Part shown: positions 21,000-31,934 of the stretch, one piece after another | Layout: every line of letters starts with the position of its first letter | How positions within the stretch are numbered: the stretch's first letter is position 1 | Translations under genes and position numbers: made by a program | Notes under the pieces: generated by a model | The model's database searches: none | What the model was told of the DNA's origin: nothing | Seen by the model: only the letters and a program-made list of their open reading frames with translations | DNA from: Metallyticus violacea | Taxonomy: Eukaryota > Arthropoda > Insecta > Mantodea > Metallyticidae | Length of the DNA stretch: 64,000 nt | NCBI GenBank assembly: GCA_030762175.1 | Contig: CM060842.1 | Location: 49,682,501-49,746,500, forward strand | Direction: 5' to 3'

Positions 21000-21840
21000 T
21001 CTTTACAAATTTTAAATTATTTTTTACTTTGAAAATATGTGTCTATACCAAGTGTAATTTGTGAATCTAGATGTCTTACCAATTTCTGTAAGTGGACGTC
21101 AACCGAGGCTGTGACATCCTTCTCAGGAAAGTAAAAAATATACCAATAGGTCATTTTTTGAGAATCTTGCGAGCTATGGTAGATATTTTGACAGGCACTT
21201 ATCACAGTATAACGTACATTATTAGGAAGATTAATATCTATGAAGAGGAGCCAATACCAATGACATACTGCCGAGCCTAGTGTCGAAACGACAGTATTTC
21301 CAAAGTAAATGACATGCAATAATTCATATAAATTCAATCAACATGTAAGTACATCCATCATTTTTTATAGGGTGCATTGATATTCTTACCACGGATGAGC
21401 TAAATAACCCACTTTAAAAAAATGGAATTTTTGCTCGACATTGTTAAACAAAGTGAAACATTAGCAAACTTCTAGGAGAAAATAGTTATTTTCAAAATAT
21501 CCACAAGCCACCAGAATATGTTCACAATAGAAGCTTATCTACTTCTCTCTTCCCTCCTCCTTTGCTGCTCTGAAGGTCAAATAAGTTAGAGGAAGAGGTG
21601 CGCCTTCTCAGGTTTCATAATTTTAATAATTATGCTAGTCGTGTGCATGATATTAACTTCTTGAATTAATAAGATGGAAAGAATCAGTAAGTATGCGTTT
21701 TTCATAGCCTAGAAAGATTAATGAGCAAATTGTGTTTCAGCTCAGCCTTTAAACGGATATGGAACGCTACGAGGAGTGCTATGATTCATCTACTTGATCA
21801 TGAAAGAAAAGCTTAAAATATAATTTTTGTTTTATTTTTC
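21000..21840. other. No gene recognised
   Basis: AT-rich. The mariner sequence stops at its left edge and nothing else is identifiable. Confidence 0.45.
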
Positions 21841-21844
21841 TATA

Positions 21845-22260
21845 TGGTCTCTTGACAATTCAACATATTTCCTGCAATGACTTTAACCAGGAATTTACAG
21901 GCATTGTGATATCTTTATCACTTGAAAGTTGCTGTCTGCGGAGAAAAGTCTTAAGAGGGGCCAAATTAGGACTACAAGGTGAATGTCTCAGCTGCGCTTT
22001 GCTGACACCTTGTACTAACCTTCGACATGCTCAAATTTTCGTATTTATTTTCTAAGCTCTGCCTAACGAAATGCCAATTTCTTCTACTATTGACAAAACC
22101 TTTGTTTATCTGTCTGACAATATAAAATCCTCATCTTTCTTACACATTTCTCTGGAAGTTGTTTCCATAGACCAGTGTGAGATTCATCTTCAATGAACTC
22201 TTCACCTCACTTAAACTGTTTGCTCCAAAATTTGACCTTATACTAACTCACTCCATGCAT
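21845..22260 (-). pseudogene. Mariner remnant with deleted catalytic core
   Basis: Reading the minus strand from right to left: FIEDESHTGLWKQLPEKC (the SVEDEPRSGRP linker), SDRQTKVLSIVEEIGISLGR (second HTH, about 22060-22110), ENLSMSKVSTRC, and then directly HSPCSPNLAPLKTFLRRQQL (about 21900-21965), LSSDKDITMPVNSWLKSLQEI. The part between MSKVSTRW and HPPYSPDLAP, about 130 residues holding the first two catalytic aspartates, is absent, and the third site reads PL instead of SD. This is an internally deleted copy with stops, related to other mariners in the window but not to the same subfamily. Confidence 0.7.
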
Positions 22261-22269
22261 TCAAGGATC

Positions 22270-22750
22270 CTTCGGTACTTCTCCTTCTTTCCTGAAAAAT
22301 TATATCACCAAACACTACTCCAAATCACAGTTCTTACTAGATTCACAGGAGAACTCTCCAGGCATCCTGTAGTTTCCAATGTTAAACTGCAATGAGATGA
22401 GATGAGACTGTGCATACGTAACAAACTGCACGTATAAAATTATTATTATTGAACACTTCTTGTAGATGCATTTTAAAACATTTAATTTTACAGCAGAAAA
22501 ACAGCAATTATCGGAAATCTGAGTTGTGAAAATTCTGTCATTCAGTTTATGAAGTATTTATATATTTATATAAAATTGTACAGGGTTGTACATTATCAAT
22601 AGAATTTAATTAACTTTCCATTTTAGTTGTTAACCTAATACTCTGTGGCTCCTTTGGACATACATCAACTGCAAAAACAGAAATTCTGTATAGCTCTACC
22701 AATAGCAGATGCCAAATACGAGTATCGTATCATATCGTATCTGCAATTCT
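22270..22750. other. No gene recognised
   Basis: Probably includes the eroded 5' part of the adjacent minus-strand mariner, but I cannot read it. Confidence 0.35.
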
Positions 22751-22756
22751 AATAAT

Positions 22757-22890
22757 GTTTAGTCTCGTTTTTACTACGGAGACATTGAATGAAATAATAA
22801 ATTGGAAAATTAACTTTTGTAAGGGAGCATTCCAGGCCTCAGTTTAAGCACATCTGACTTGATGAGAACCGGAGAAACCTGAAAAAACGT
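22757..22890 (-). mobile_element. SINE family B, copy 5 (old fragment)
   Basis: Aligned by eye with copy 6: CTCGTTTTTACTACGGAGAC, GAATGAAATAATAAATTGGA, GAGCATTCCAGGCCTCAGTT, GAGAACCGGAGAAACCTGAA. It is clearly more diverged than other copies and lacks the tRNA head. Confidence 0.65.
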
Positions 22891-22894
22891 TATG

Positions 22895-23490
22895 TTTAAG
22901 GGTCCAAACAAGTAAAAATCATATAGTGCAACTTTCGAACTGTATGACGGTTGATTCATGTTGTGTACCCAGGACTCATCTTCTGTCTCAGTTCAACGGA
23001 GAAAAGTATCTCCTTCACGAACACGGCTGATAAATGTCAGCTGCCTTGGGACCCATCTGAAATACGCTTTACTATACCCGAGGTCAACATGGCTATTTCT
23101 ACATAGAACCGTCACTTATGCTCACTTATAAGACAACTCGCCAACAGTAGTCGCCTGTAGTTATCGATTTGCTGCTTGCTGTGCTGTTTCAACATCTCAA
23201 TTGATACGCAAACCGATTTCCCATTTCGATGTTCTAATTTTGTTTTGAATTTTTAATTCTTTTCACTCATCTTACTCTCTCCTCTGACTCAAAAACTCTC
23301 TCCATACTGAACCTTTATTCTGCAGCAGATTTCAGAAGTGTTAATTCCCTCTGACCACAAGGAACGAATAATCACCTCATTGCTCTTCCACGGTACCTGT
23401 TTTGCCCTTGCACTTCTGGATCATCATGACCTCTATATGATATATTGCTAAGATGCTATTTTGTGTCCCGAAATAATATTTTTCGTTGTT
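22895..23490. other. No gene recognised
   Basis: A C/T-rich stretch at 23260-23420 and no other feature. Confidence 0.45.
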
Positions 23491-23511
23491 TGAATTATTT
23501 TTGTATGGTGT

Positions 23512-23737
23512 TAAATGCCCGTTTTTACTACTGAGGCACCACAGGCGGTGGACACTGATGATACATGAAATGAAATATTGGGAAAGGATTTTTTAAGGAA
23601 GGAAACGTTCCAGGCCTAAGTTTAGGGTACCTACCCGGCATTTGCTATTTATGAGGACTGAGGAATACTTGGAAAAAACCTCAGTCAGGGAGGACGGTCC
23701 TGGCGGGATTCGAACCCCAGACCTCTCGCTCACGAGC
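23512..23737 (-). mobile_element. SINE family B, copy 6 (5'-truncated, with TSD)
   Basis: The minus-strand body is intact from box B (GGGGTTCGAATCCC) to the terminal TTTAAC. It stops at GCTCGTGAGCGAGAGGTC, so box A and the first arm are missing. Near-identical flanks ATTTTTGTATGGTGT (23497-23511) and ATTTTTTATGGTGT (23738-23751) look like a duplication. The truncation therefore seems to have happened during insertion, as expected when reverse transcription stops early. Confidence 0.85.
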
Positions 23738-23759
23738 ATTTTTTATGGTGTATACATCT

Positions 23760-24155
23760 TCATCTTATAATAAAGTTCCTATTATTTAATGACTTTCCCT
23801 CACAGCTGTCTTCACTCCTCCCCCGCTTTTTTTAATGATGGTCACATGTTTAGTTTTGAAACATTGGAATCTGTTTCAATTAACTAATGCACCAATATTA
23901 AAGGCCAGTTCTGAACAGAGGCACATTAAACACCAGGGTATTTAATAGTAGTGTGTGGAAAATGTAGCTTAAAAGGGACATTTTTTTTAATTACTTTTGA
24001 ACTTGGGTTAAATATGTCACATGACTTCAGGCATTAGACACTTGGCATTTGGATATCTTTTTCATAAACCTTTCTTCTCAAAGTGTCAGTCATTAGTTTG
24101 CATCTTCCCAGACGGCATACCCTGCAAATAAAATCAACAAAGCAAGGAGCATGCC

Positions 24156-24209
<54 letters not shown>

Positions 24210-25255
24210 TAAAATTAAGAGTAAAAACTTTCATTCTTCTCCATTAGCGCTCCTGTGGCAACAATTCCTCTCGAAGATTGAAGGGCAATTATCGCTGAGT
24301 AGTACCCAACAGTAAGACTCGCGTAAGTGAACCTAAAAGGTGTGTAAAAATCATGAGAACTGGACTTAAAGGCATCAGGCTGCATCTGCCTCTGCCTCTA
24401 CTTACACTCAGCTTCCTGAAGTGTACCCTAAGAAGATCGCCACCTATTTTCCTTATATCTTGACCGGATACGCTGAAGCATCTTACTGAAAAACCGACTA
24501 CAGGAAAAGCAATTTTCAAGCTCAGAAAATACTGTAGGAATATGCGAAGAGGTTCTTAGCACCATTGAGGAGAGTGATGCTAAGGTGGACCAGCTGTTTA
24601 GGTGCTGAGGAGGAACACTTTGAAAATATGTAGTGGTAAATTCTAAAATTGCATTAATATCTGTCCCATATCCAAACACCTCCTGACTGTTCATGTATAA
24701 ATGACGTGAACTGTTTACCTATTTGAGTCCAAAATCCAGTGCCATTTTGATATAGTCTTCCAAATGAGAGAAGCTGAGCAGGCCGAAGGAGGGGAGAAAA
24801 AGAAGGGGAAAAAAAGAAAAGAAAAGAAAAAAAAAATAATCTCGGCAAGTGGTCATCTGTGCTAAAATACCAGAGAACTATTACAAATGTGCTCAAAAAA
24901 AAAAAAATATCCAGGAGAGACGCCCAAGATCAGGCCAGCGGGCATGGTAACACTCTGATCTCATAACCAGTTCTAAAGGAAACACCACTGACATTATTGA
25001 GCATCCGGCCTAGAATCGCGGCCTGTGACCTTTTGACTTCTTATTCCAAAATGTGACAAATCGTCCACTTGGCCACTTGGAGATGAATTTTGCACTAAAA
25101 TAAAATGCTGCTGGCCAAAATGAAGAGCTGAGTGTCGGAGAGCAAGTGATATAAATGCATTCAGAATAGTCTGGTGAATGCAAACATTTATAGCATATGC
25201 TGGAGAGTACGTTTAAAGCGTAATATGACAAGTTTCATATTGTTCATTGTTTATT
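23760..25255. other. No gene recognised; contains an (AAT)n tract
   Basis: A pure AAT microsatellite lies at 24156-24205, and A-rich stretches with GAAAA units at 24795-24840 and 24893-24909. No coding or transposon motif was identified. Confidence 0.5.
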
Positions 25256-25271
25256 CTCAAAGCCTTCATTG

Positions 25272-25537
25272 AACCGCCACGGGTGACCGAGGTCGTTAAG
25301 GCGCGGACTCGTGAGCGGGAGGTCAGGACCGGCCTCCCTGACTGAGGTTTCTTCCGGGTTTTCCTCAGTCCTCATAAATGGCAAGTGCCGGGGAGATATT
25401 TTGAACTTAGGCCTGGAACGTTTCCTTCCTTAAAATAATCCTTTCCCAATATATCATTTCATCTCATGTATCATCAGCATCCACCGCCTGTGGTGCCTCA
25501 GTAGTAAAAACGGGCGTTAAACACTACTCAAAAAAAA
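25272..25537 (+). mobile_element. SINE family B, copy 7 (perfect TSD, box B deleted)
   Basis: Flanked by an exact 13-bp duplication, aaagccttcattg, at 25259-25271 and 25538-25550, with an A10-A11 tail. The head has box A (GGTGACCGAGGTCGTTAAGG). After GCGGGAGGTC the sequence jumps to AGGACCGGCCTCC, omitting the CTGGGGTTCGAATCCC block found in other copies, so box B is absent. The body ends CGGGCGTTAAACACTACTCA. Confidence 0.93.
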
Positions 25538-25550
25538 AAAGCCTTCATTG

Positions 25551-27195
25551 TTCCACTTTCTTGCATTTCGTACTAGCACTTTACACACTGTACTAGCTCC
25601 GATAGTCTCTGGTTCCAAATTCTTTTAATTCTGCAAGCAGTAGAAAGACCTGTATCTGTTGTCTTTAAGCTTTGTTTGATATGGTAGGATATCTAGATTT
25701 TAAAAAAATAACTGAAAAAGACACTAAAGACTCTATCGCGGTATTTAAGACGCAATTATTCCCGTGTTGTTCATCGAGCTGCCAACTCCCCCCCACTACC
25801 CTCAGAGACCTCCAAGCCGGAATGTGATAACTTTACTCGCAATATATATCGCAACCGCAGAGTACGTCGGATAATAGAGGATAGAAAATCAAATAAATAA
25901 AAAAGAGAAAATTGTGTGTCAACCATTACAATTGGCAGGCTTCGTCAGAGCATCTACCAATAAGGTTCACTGGCTGCTAGAGCAGATATTTGGGAGAGGG
26001 GAAGAGTGATGACCCGGTAAGCAAGGCCGATAACCCCATTATGTGGCCACTCTTCCCTTGCATTGTCGCTGCTGGCCATGTTTAGCATACAGCTCCCATC
26101 CTTCCGCGCTATATTTTAGGCTGGTTCCCTGAAAAAACACAGGCTTTGTAATCCTAACTGATGCTATAGTTCACTCTGTCGGACAGCAGTGGATTGTAGA
26201 GGTTAAAATCACCAAAAAAGTACAAGCAATACGATAACATTTACATGCATTTCTTATATTAAAGTCTCTCGGCAGCGAGGAATGAATTGACAAAGGGACA
26301 GAATTGCACGTTAACAGCCTTCATATGCGATAATACGGGCTGAAATCTGTTACTGGTTTGATGACAGTGTAATGCTGTTACCAGTTCCAAGCATCCGCTA
26401 CCACTCTGTTGACTGTCAACTCCACTTCTACTTCTTGCCTCAGTGCGGAGAAACTTTGTGTACGCAGGATAGCTTACACAAATTAAATATTTACAAGTTA
26501 AATAAATAAAGGATAAAGGGGGGAAAAGCTTAAAAGTCACAACAAATTGTTACTTGTCATTTCATAGAAGCCATATCTAATGATATATTCCTAAAAATAA
26601 TTTATCATGAAATAATAATCAGAATCACAGAAGATCAAAGGTTTCAATTTTAATTACAGTGCATGTTTTATTTTCTTTTCTTATTTTTTTTTCTTTTATA
26701 CTGTCTAAATGTTTACTTAATAGGATCAAAACGTTGTTTGCACTTTTAGAAGGTTGACTTTTTTCCCTATGAGGTTAAGAGGGTTTGTAAATACTAACGA
26801 ATGGTAAAGAGAAAATAGAGGTGACAAAATTAAACTCGGCTGACAATAACCCATTTGTATGAATTCTATTTCCAGTTGCAAGATGGAGGCAAGCAATTAT
26901 GTACTAATATTGGACTTCAATAAAATATTTTAAGATGAGTATGCTCTAATCAATAGCGCAAACTATAACGGTTGAAAGTATACTGTAATATAAGCAAAAA
27001 CTTTCCAGTAAATTGTGTACGCAAAAAGCTGTCAGAGAAACTTATTATTACCAATGAGTTGTTATGAGCCATCACTGACTTCTTTCGTTGTTCACTCGTT
27101 GCGCACTTAGAAGCGGTCCGCGATATGCTCATTGTTTACAAATAGTTGATGTTGTTATCAAACTACACACGATAGACAATGGGTACAGTACACAG
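25551..27195. other. No gene recognised
   Basis: AT-rich, with GC-richer patches near 25740-25870 and 25930-26140. No motif recognised. Confidence 0.45.
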
Positions 27196-27199
27196 TCGT

Positions 27200-28190
27200 A
27201 GGAGTCAGATCACTTGTCTGAACAGCTTCAGGTGCTGAACTGTACAGCAACGCAGGGTATGCGGACATGCGGCTAACGGCAATGCACGGGAGGCTGCACG
27301 TTTGTACCGTCAAGAATACCCTGATTGAAGACACGCCGAAAGTTGCACATTTACAAGGACCCATCAGCGTCTCAGAGAACAGGGTAGTTTCGTACATGAC
27401 AGGGGAGCAGGAAGGCTGCACTCATCACGTCTGAAGTTGAGGATATCGTGTTGGAAGCGTACAAGTCTCTCCTGGAACTTCAACGAGAAGAATTGCCACA
27501 CAAGTGCCCGTACTAAGCCACAGTAGTGTATGGAGAACTTTACACTGTACCCTTACCACCTCCAAAGAGTTCAATATCTCAGTGATCCGGACTTTGGTCC
27601 TATAGTGAATGTTTGTCAGTGAGTACAGCAACAGACTGTAGTCAACCCTCTCACTTTACCGACGAAGCGGGGGTTCATTCGTGATGATATTTTTAATTAT
27701 CATAAAACTCATTTTTGATGCGAAGTATACGCACATGCTGGTCATGAGTCACCGCATTAGCAACTTTTCTCTTTAAATGTGTGGTAGGGGTACTAGGTGA
27801 TCGTTACATTGGGTCATACATTCTTCAATGAACGAGGTATCTTCTGTTGGAATCTTCCAGAATTGCTTGAGGATGTTCCCCTTGAGCAACATCAGAGTAT
27901 GTGGTCATGCATGATGGAGCACCGGCACATTTTGCTGCTACTGTAAGAAGACATTTGACAATGAGATATGATCCAAGATGGATAGGTCGAGGGAGGCCTG
28001 TACCTTAGCCTCCACGATCACCTGATCTCAGTCAGTCCTTTGGACAGTTCTGTTTGGGGTCACCTCAAAAGTGTAGTGTATAGCACACCCGTTGATACGG
28101 TTGAAGCACTGGAGCAGAGAATTGTACATACTTGTCAAGAATTCCAAAATGATCTGGCGAAGTTTAAATAATTTGAAGTTCACTCCATAT
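27200..28190 (+). pseudogene. Near-complete IS630/Tc1-type transposase pseudogene
   Basis: In shifting frames the + strand gives the whole order of a DUF4817-type arthropod transposase. The N-terminal HTH reads HAANGNAREAARLYRQEYPD (about 27265-27325), then FTRTHQRLREQGSF and STSTRRIATQVPVLSHSSVW (about 27475-27535). YPYHLQRVQYLSDPDF (about 27550-27600) follows. The catalytic blocks are FTDEAG (about 27658), HDGAPAHFAATVRRHL (about 27911-27960) and RWIGRGRPV with PPRSPDL (about 27978-28030). It ends with TPVDTVEALEQRI-like sequence near 28090-28120. The first two catalytic aspartates are readable, but frameshifts and stops make it non-functional. It belongs to a different subfamily from the copy at 7.9 kb. 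Confidence 0.85.
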
Positions 28191-28263
28191 GCATGGACGA
28201 CACTTTGAGGAACTCCCTGAATAGATAGGAGGGTACTTACATATAACACACTAGAGAAGATTG

Positions 28264-28531
28264 ATTTATTTATAGACGCTCTTTAACAGCTCAGGTCATC
28301 AGCGTCCCATTCAACTCAGGGCGTGAAACGGCCGACAAATTTTGCTCAGAGGCCTCTCTTTCAGGCTTGAGGTTCTTTTTCGTGCCGCAAATGTACGACA
28401 CGGGACCCACGGCTTTACTTCCCTTCCGAAGGAAGCCATACTTAGAATTTTTACGCCCGAAAAAATCCATCGGTCCTGGTCGTGTTCGAACCCGCGATTT
28501 GGGTTTAGGACTACACCACCAGGACCGACAT
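28264..28531 (-). mobile_element. SINE family A, copy 2
   Basis: On the minus strand: GTCGGTCCTGGTGGTGTAGT, box B CGGGTTCGAACACG, then the shared body to GAGCGTCTATAAATAAA. There is a deletion between the box A arm and CCTAAACCC. An imperfect duplication, actagagaagattg (28250-28263) versus actaaagaagaattg (28532-28546), flanks it. Short + strand frames here are SINE artefacts. Confidence 0.9.
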
Positions 28532-28879
28532 ACTAAAGAAGAATTGTATTCCTTATTAAGTGAATCTATGAGTGAATTTTGAACTAACTTAGAATGGAAA
28601 TTAAACGAAAAGTCTACTTTTCAAATTTATTTGTACAAACTAGAACGATGTTCCTTAATGAAGTCAGGGGCGGCTTGTAACCACTCATTTGCAATTATCT
28701 CGCACATATGGACCCACGCTTACTGTAACTTTTTGCTTTTATTAACGTATACTGTCAACTGCTTCAGTTTGCGCCAGTAATTTTGATACACCTATATATA
28801 TGAATGTTGATTATTTACCACTGTGTTATAAATTAGAGATATAATATTTTCAACACTCATTATCGCTGTCACAAAATGT

Positions 28880-29235
28880 CGTACATACACTCGAAGGGAT
28901 TGCATAAGTGCATAATCAAGTTTATGATGGTTGTTTCACGACTCCAACGATACCCTAGCATGTCTATAGCTTGCTGGAAGAACTTCTGCAAACCATTGGT
29001 TTACAGTCTCCATGACTTCATATCCTGATGCCTCGAAGATTTTCTTTCAGTTTTGGTAAGAACCAACTGCAGTCCCTGCAACACAGGATTTGTGGCTTGA
29101 GGTATTCTCGTAAAGAAAGAGTACATCTCGCGATGTTTCTCCAAGTTGCATGTCGTAATTCTGAAGTTAAATTTGCATAATAATGATCTGTTACATGACT
29201 GTTTTGTGTAAATAATCAACCAGAATATCACCTTG
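28880..29235 (-). pseudogene. Mariner remnant, central and C-terminal parts
   Basis: Minus-strand pieces in order: VQGDILVDYLHKT (cf. GVILVDYL), HYYANLTSELRHA (cf. QYYANLL), LFLYENTSSHKS (second catalytic block, HDN degraded to YEN), FLPKLKENLRGIR, EVMETVNQWFAEV (cf. EVMAAVEHFLA), and a rotted C-terminal WDKC block. Three frames and several stops. The N-terminal half is not visible. Confidence 0.55.
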
Positions 29236-29239
29236 TACT

Positions 29240-29670
29240 ATATTACAAAAACAGACAGTACGATCTTCGCTTGCTGTTGGCTGCATACGGGATGGAGATC
29301 GTTAGGTTTCCCTTGCTTGATTTGATTTTAATGTTGACCAATAACTCGTGTATAGTTACAAATAAGTCAAGAACTTTCTGTTTGTGTGCCCGAAAACTTC
29401 TTGGATGCTGTTTATCAGTGTTGATTCACAACCGTTTTTAAGACAGTTTTATTCTACATGTTACGCTAATTTACACACTTTATTTACTGGAGTTTTCATG
29501 TTTTTATCGCCCGTTTCACAGCAGCTGGCGGATTCGCAGTCAGAGCGGTAACATGCAAAAGATTAATACTTGCGCAACTGAGATCAGAGCAGAAGCAAAA
29601 AGTACTGAGAAACAGATAAGTACACAAATTGGATTACTTCGTGTAGGTTTTTCATTGTGCAATAAACACA
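29240..29670. other. No gene recognised
   Basis: May hold the eroded front of the adjacent mariner. Nothing readable. Confidence 0.4.
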
Positions 29671-29686
29671 CAAACGATGGAGTTAA

Positions 29687-29975
29687 TTTGTTTTATTTTC
29701 GGACGTTCTTTAACATCTCAGATCATCAGCGTTCCATTCAACTCAGGGCGTGAAACGGCCGACAAATTTTGCTCAGAGGCCTCTTTTTTCAGGCTTGAGG
29801 TTCTTTATCGTGCCGTAAATGTACCACACGGGACCCACGGCTTTATTTCCCTTCCGAAGGTAGCCATACTTAGGATTTTTACGCCCGAAAAAAAGCCATC
29901 GATCCAAACCGGTTTGAACCCGCCATCTTGGATTTAGAAGGCAAGTATGGTTACCACTACACCACCAGGACCGAC
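29687..29975 (-). mobile_element. SINE family A, copy 3
   Basis: A complete head on the minus strand (GGTCCTGGTGGTGTAGTGGT, box B GGGTTCAAACCGG) and body to GTCCGAAAATAAAACAAA. The duplication caaacgatggagttaa (29671-29686) / caaacgatggaattaa (29976-29991) differs at one of 16 positions. Confidence 0.94.
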
Positions 29976-30416
29976 CAAACGATGGAATTAAAGAGACTTC
30001 TTAAACAAGTTGATTATTAATCTCGCAATGAAGTTAGCATTATCGGAAAATATGGAACTTTGTCTTATTATAAAAGGAGTAAGAAGAACAAGAAATGCAA
30101 TAGTTTAAGTTATTAACACTCTGGCGGAATGTCATTCCATGCTTCATGGTAGCGCTGAAGTGAAAAAGCTCATTGCGCTAAGGAGTATTCCAAAAAAAAA
30201 ATTACTTTAAATGTTTTATTTGTTTACTTTGTCAATATCGCTCTCGTCAGCGTAAGACTGGCTAATAAGAAACTACTGGTAACCGTACGTTGGGATAGGT
30301 CAAGGATTTACGCGGGCGACAAAGCGACGCAGTTTTCTTGCTCACCGGAATGACAAGGTGCTTCATTTTTTCTTCTAGTCGTTTTAGCTGTGGGGGAAGC
30401 GAGAACCCGTCATGCC

Positions 30417-30456
30417 TATATAACAAGAAGGGCGTGTGTTTAAATCTCTGCAGTCA
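30417..30456 (+). promoter_or_regulatory. TATA/initiator core-promoter candidate
   Basis: TATATAA at 30417-30423 is followed 30-39 bp downstream by CTGCAGTCAGCC (initiator-like). The 150 bp upstream are GC-richer (GCGGGCGACAAAGCGACGCAG near 30317). No ORF of substance follows, and a tRNA-like element lies 240 bp downstream. It could belong to an LTR as easily as to a gene. Confidence 0.25.
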
Positions 30457-30689
30457 GCCAGCCAACTAGCCAATGCGAGCGGCGTGGATAGATAACTGAT
30501 CTTTGATACAAATATGTGAGGAGCCGAAACAGATTGCTACTAGTTGATTTTTTTTTTTTCTGCACATTATCAGCTCCCGCTCTCCTCAAAATTATATGCC
30601 AAACATCGAACAAGGAAACATACTGCGGTTATGGTGTGGAGAACAAATTTTCTGTTAGAAATGAAGAACCAGCCTTAAAAAAAAAAAAA

Positions 30690-30775
30690 AATAGGGTTAC
30701 AGCCGGGATTCGAACTACAGATCTTCAACCTTCCGAACTAACGCTCTACCAACTTAGTTACCGTGTCTTCCTCCA
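30690..30775 (-). repeat. tRNA-like element, family E
   Basis: The minus strand reads GACACGGTAACTAAGTTGGT AGAGCG, an anticodon arm around TTCGGAAG, then GTAGTTCGAATCCCGGC, the order and spacing of a tRNA with good boxes A and B. The acceptor arms pair poorly and a T14 run follows, as in a Pol III terminator. It is probably a SINE head or tRNA pseudogene rather than a functional tRNA. Confidence 0.55.
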
Positions 30776-30779
30776 AGCA

Positions 30780-31539
30780 CGGAACCAAGAACCTCTCTCT
30801 CCTGATTTCTATCCTAGAGTCCTCCCTAAGGTTTCTCAACAATAGAGAGTAATTCCTTAAGAGACCACAAGTACTTATTACCCAGGCTAACCACCAACTG
30901 TAAACGATTTAATGGAAATTGTTTTTTCACAAGAGCATAAGATATTTTTCTCTCTTTTAATTTTTTATCGAATAAATACATATTTCCACAGGATTAATGT
31001 GTGTACAATGTACGCAATAAATGACTAGATGTGTAAATATCTAGAAACTGGAACACGTTCTACGTTTCAAAAACTATGTTTTACAAAATGAAAATTTCTG
31101 AAGGCATGCTTTTTATACATTACATTTCTTTTCTCGTGTTTCATTTTTTAATTCATAATATTCACCTAGAATGCTTATTTATTGTTTGTATAATGTAAAT
31201 ATTTATTATTTTATATGTTATTATTTTTATTACTTCTGTGCCACTACATCTTATATGAAGATTGCTGCAGTTAAGTCTAAATTTTCAGTGATGTGTATTA
31301 TATTTTAGTATTTTCACACCTTGGATACAAAATGAAAGTTCCTCTTTTGAGGTCAGAAATACAATTTTATATACCTCTGAAAGCTTCACAACTTCACATC
31401 ATTTTCTCATGATTTTGTATATTTTATCCTTGGACAACACAGTTGATGGAGTTTTGGGAATTGAATTGGATTGATAGGGACCTGTTCCAGTCATACTCAA
31501 TGGCTAGCCGTTTGGGTCTATGGGAGCACCTCCAGGTTG
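30780..31539. other. No gene recognised
   Basis: AT-rich, with no supported feature. Confidence 0.45.
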
Positions 31540-31549
31540 AACCAGGAGC

Positions 31550-31836
31550 AAAATAAATGAATGGTGTTTAACGCCCGTTTTTGCAACAGAGGCACCACAT
31601 GCGATGGACACTGTTGATGTATGAGATGAAATATATATTGGGAAAGGTTTTTTTTTAAGGAAGGAAGATTTCCAGGCCTAAGTTTAGGGTACCTACCCGG
31701 CATTTGCCATTTATAAGGACTGAGGAAAACATGGAAAAAAACCTTAGTCAGGGAGGACGGTCCTGATGAGATTCGAACCCCAGACCTCCCGCTCACGAGT
31801 CCGCGCCTTAACGACCTCGGCCACCCGTGGCGGTAA
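31550..31836 (-). mobile_element. SINE family B, copy 8 (complete, with TSD)
   Basis: A full minus-strand copy: CCGCCACGGGTGGCCGAGGT, GTTAAGGCGCGGACTCGTGA, box B GGGGTTCGAATCTC, body, and terminal GGGCGTTAAACACCATTCAT. Exact 10-bp duplication aaccaggagc at 31540-31549 and 31837-31846. The 133-codon minus frame overlapping it is an artefact. Confidence 0.94.
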
Positions 31837-31934
31837 AACCAGGAGCGGTGAGGCACGGATGTATAAGTGTTTATAAATGAAACAATACTTTTTGAATGCA
31901 AATAAAATATTATGATCAACTATGTTCCCTTTTT

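Noticed and set aside
24034..24234. Poly-tyrosine ORF, also at 11211-11399
   Set aside because: Antisense translation of (AAT)n / (TAA)n microsatellites.
30690..30775. Functional tRNA gene
   Set aside because: Boxes A and B are good but acceptor arms pair poorly; more likely a SINE head or tRNA pseudogene.
31518..31919. 133-codon minus-strand ORF
   Set aside because: It spans SINE family B copy 8 and its target duplication; the GRSGVRI segment also appears in the ORF at 8645-9091.
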